A stretch of DNA of 7,821 bases from Chitinophagaceae bacterium (lineage in GTDB: Bacteria > Bacteroidota > Bacteroidia > Chitinophagales > Chitinophagaceae): contig JAHEZB010000076.1 of assembly GCA_023251285.1 (NCBI GenBank), positions 1-7,821 of the forward strand, given 5' to 3'. Positions 5,985-7,821 of this stretch are shown here, piece after piece; the first letter of the stretch is position 1; every line of letters starts with the position of its first letter. The translations under genes were made by a program, and so were the position numbers. The notes beneath the pieces were generated by a model that saw only the letters and a list, made by a program, of their open reading frames with translations, had not been told where the DNA came from and made no database searches.

Positions 5985-7821
5985 TTAAGCTTTATGAAGC
6001 TTCTGTTCAAATTCAAATCCTATTTGCCAGTCTTCTTTTAAAACCAAAAATGCGCTAAAGTCTTTTCCTGCCTTACTTTTAAATCCTTTTACCAAAGAGG
6101 ATTTTCCTTTTTCAGCGATCTGGCGTACCGTATTTTCAGTTATCTTTTTCCCTGCAACTAATGTCCATAAGGTAAATGTGCAGCTCTTGTGGGGAGTTGT
6201 ATCTGTATTTTTTTTGGGATAGTTGCTACAGTAATAATTCTTCTCAGCTTTCCGTAATTCCCCTTCTTTACATTTAGGACACTTAATGCCAGCAATGTTA
6301 GTTTCGCTTAAGTCAGCACCTTGCAGTGATCCTCCAATTTTCATGATATCTTCTGTGATTAGTTTCGTATAATCAAAAATATCTTTCATAAACAATTCGT
6401 GATCCTGTTTGCCTCTGTTGATTTGCTCCAGGCGGTTTTCCCAGATCCCGGTTAGCTCTGCTGAGGCAATTGTTTTATCTTTTAATAGAGAATAAACTGC
6501 TAACCCTTTTGGTGTAGGTATAAGGTATTTCTTCTGCCTCTCAATATAATTTCGCTTGATTAAAGTCTCAATGATTGAGGCTCTTGTTGCCGGTGTTCCA
6601 AGGCCGCATTCTTTTAGCGCTTCTTTAGCTGTTTCTTCTTCGATGTCTTTTCCACAGGTTTCCATAGCGAGGAGTAAGGATCCTTCTGTATGCAGTGGTT
6701 TTGGTTTAGTCATTTTAGAAAGCAATTCTGCGGATGCTTTTGGAATGGTTTCATGAGGAATTAATTCAGGGAAAAGTTGTGTTTCTTCATCGGAATTATT
6801 TTCATCTACTTCTTTCATCTTCGCAATTTGTTTAACAGTTCTCCACCCCCAATTTCCATTTTTAATGATACTGCCAGAAGCTTTGAAGTGTTCACCTGAA
6901 CAGTCCAGTTGGATTGTAGTTACTGCTTTGATGCATGGAGCGGAAAATGCTTCTATCATTCTGCAAAGGATAAGTTGATAAATCTTATTTTCCTTTTCGC
7001 CTAAGTTTTCTGCGAAGTTTTCAGTTATTAAAAGTGCGTGATGATCCATAACTTTCTCGCCATTGACGCTTCTTTTATTTAATGGCCTAGCTTTTAATTC
7101 CCGGGCTAATTCGCCGAAGGTTGTATCCTTTTCAACCACAGATAACAGTTCAGGGGTTTTTTCAAAAATATCCTCAGATATATAACAGGAGCCGGTGCGC
7201 GGATAAGTAATTAATTTCTTCTCATACAGTGACTGGGCTAATTTTAATGTATCGTCCGCAGAAAATTCATAGCATTTATTAGCATCTCTTTGCAATGTTG
7301 TCAAATCATATAACAGCGGGGCGTTTTCCGTTTTATCTTTTTTCTCCACAGAAATTATTGTGGCCTTCTCAGCCTTTTGAACAGCACTGAAAGCATTTAC
7401 GGCGGTTTCATTGTTCGTGTAATTTTCGCTTGTGGCGGTGAATTTCTGTCCTTGTTTTGCAACGGTTATTCGAAAGTTGTAAAAGGGTTCAGGCGCAAAA
7501 TTTTTATTTTCGTTATGCCGGTTGCATAGAATACCAAGTGTTGGCGTTTGAACTCTTCCCAATGAAAACCGGCTTAGAAAAGCTGCACCAATAGTAAGAG
7601 CACGGCTTGCGTTCATGCCTACCAACCAATCAGCCTCACTTCGGCAACGTGCAGACTCATAAAGGTTATCATACACGTTGCCGTTTTTAAGTTCTCTAAA
7701 TCCCTGTTCGATTGCTTTTTTAGTAAGTGAAGAAATCCAAAGTCTTTTATAGGGTTTTGTGCAATGCAGATGCTCATAGATAAGCCTGAAAATTAATTCA
7801 CCTTCCCGGCCTGCGTCTGTA
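5985..7821 (-). CDS. topB: DNA topoisomerase III (type IA), N-terminus beyond right edge
   Basis: A type IA topoisomerase cuts one DNA strand through a 5'-phosphotyrosine link, passes another strand and reseals. The window holds 611 residues of it. The first visible residues, TDAGREGELI, are the acidic TOPRIM motif, so roughly 100 N-terminal residues lie outside (estimated from TopB proteins). The catalytic tyrosine is in LITYPRTGS at window residue 206 (codon 7203-7205). Near the end is a four-cysteine zinc-binding module (C514, C517, C531, C547 in window numbering), then a C-terminal repeat-like segment with SLVKGFKSKAGKDFSAFLVL. The GTG at 7676 is internal, because the frame continues upstream to the edge. 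Related TopB-like proteins are common on conjugative transposons; in CTnDOT the topoisomerase Exc takes part in excision, so a similar role is possible but inferred. It appears to be the promoter-proximal gene seen here and is followed closely by the methyltransferase. Confidence 0.95.
   Translation of the reverse strand, partial: TDAGREGELIFRLIYEHLHCTKPYKRLWISSLTKKAIEQGFRELKNGNVYDNLYESARCRSEADWLVGMNASRALTIGAAFLSRFSLGRVQTPTLGILCNRHNENKNFAPEPFYNFRITVAKQGQKFTATSENYTNNETAVNAFSAVQKAEKATIISVEKKDKTENAPLLYDLTTLQRDANKCYEFSADDTLKLAQSLYEKKLITYPRTGSCYISEDIFEKTPELLSVVEKDTTFGELARELKARPLNKRSVNGEKVMDHHALLITENFAENLGEKENKIYQLILCRMIEAFSAPCIKAVTTIQLDCSGEHFKASGSIIKNGNWGWRTVKQIAKMKEVDENNSDEETQLFPELIPHETIPKASAELLSKMTKPKPLHTEGSLLLAMETCGKDIEEETAKEALKECGLGTPATRASIIETLIKRNYIERQKKYLIPTPKGLAVYSLLKDKTIASAELTGIWENRLEQINRGKQDHELFMKDIFDYTKLITEDIMKIGGSLQGADLSETNIAGIKCPKCKEGELRKAEKNYYCSNYPKKNTDTTPHKSCTFTLWTLVAGKKITENTVRQIAEKGKSSLVKGFKSKAGKDFSAFLVLKEDWQIGFEFEQKLHKA

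Noticed and set aside
5954..6016. Methyltransferase start at TTG 6016
   Set aside because: It would overlap the topoisomerase end and add 21 unsupported residues. ATG 5953 is the first ATG and gives normal operon spacing.
6556..6756. Plus-strand ORF of 66 codons
   Set aside because: It is antisense to the well-conserved middle part of the topoisomerase and is a shadow of it.
5985..7676. Topoisomerase starting at 7676
   Set aside because: The codon at 7676 is GTG inside the gene. The frame stays open to the right edge and includes the TOPRIM motif there, so the gene is truncated by the window.

Overview
The window is the inside of one minus-strand gene block, probably from a mobile genetic element of a Bacteroidota bacterium. 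The host guess rests on three things: gene families that recur together on Bacteroidota conjugative transposons, an AT-rich composition, and A/T-rich leaders without a clear GGAGG ribosome-binding site before the likely ATG starts. No integrase, transfer gene or attachment site lies in the window, so the mobile-element assignment comes from gene content only.

Transcription runs right to left. A type IA topoisomerase of the TopB (topoisomerase III) kind enters at the right edge, already inside its TOPRIM domain, and ends at 5985. After a 31-base gap comes a beta-class DNA methyltransferase (5953 to 5183). After a further 47 bases a very large reading frame starts at 5135 and runs off the left edge. 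It encodes a DarB-like fusion of an adenine-methylase-type domain and an SNF2-type helicase, with at least 1711 residues visible. A 102-residue TnpV-like ORF (4969 to 4661) lies entirely inside the first part of that frame, in the +1 phase. All genes share one strand, the gaps are short and no terminator is visible, so a single operon is likely. No gene-free stretch exceeds 47 bases.

The likely joint theme is DNA handling and modification for an element moving between cells. A topoisomerase could resolve or relax DNA, a solitary methyltransferase could mark it, and a DarB-like methylase-helicase could act in anti-restriction or DNA processing. The anti-restriction role comes from phage P1 DarB and is an inference here.

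The points most worth checking are the nested ORF, a perfect 26-bp palindrome inside the 5' part of the methyltransferase gene, a C-terminal QLSLF on the methyltransferase with a related QLSFF near the start of the giant protein (both resembling sliding-clamp-binding peptides), and the unusual DPEY catalytic tetrapeptide.
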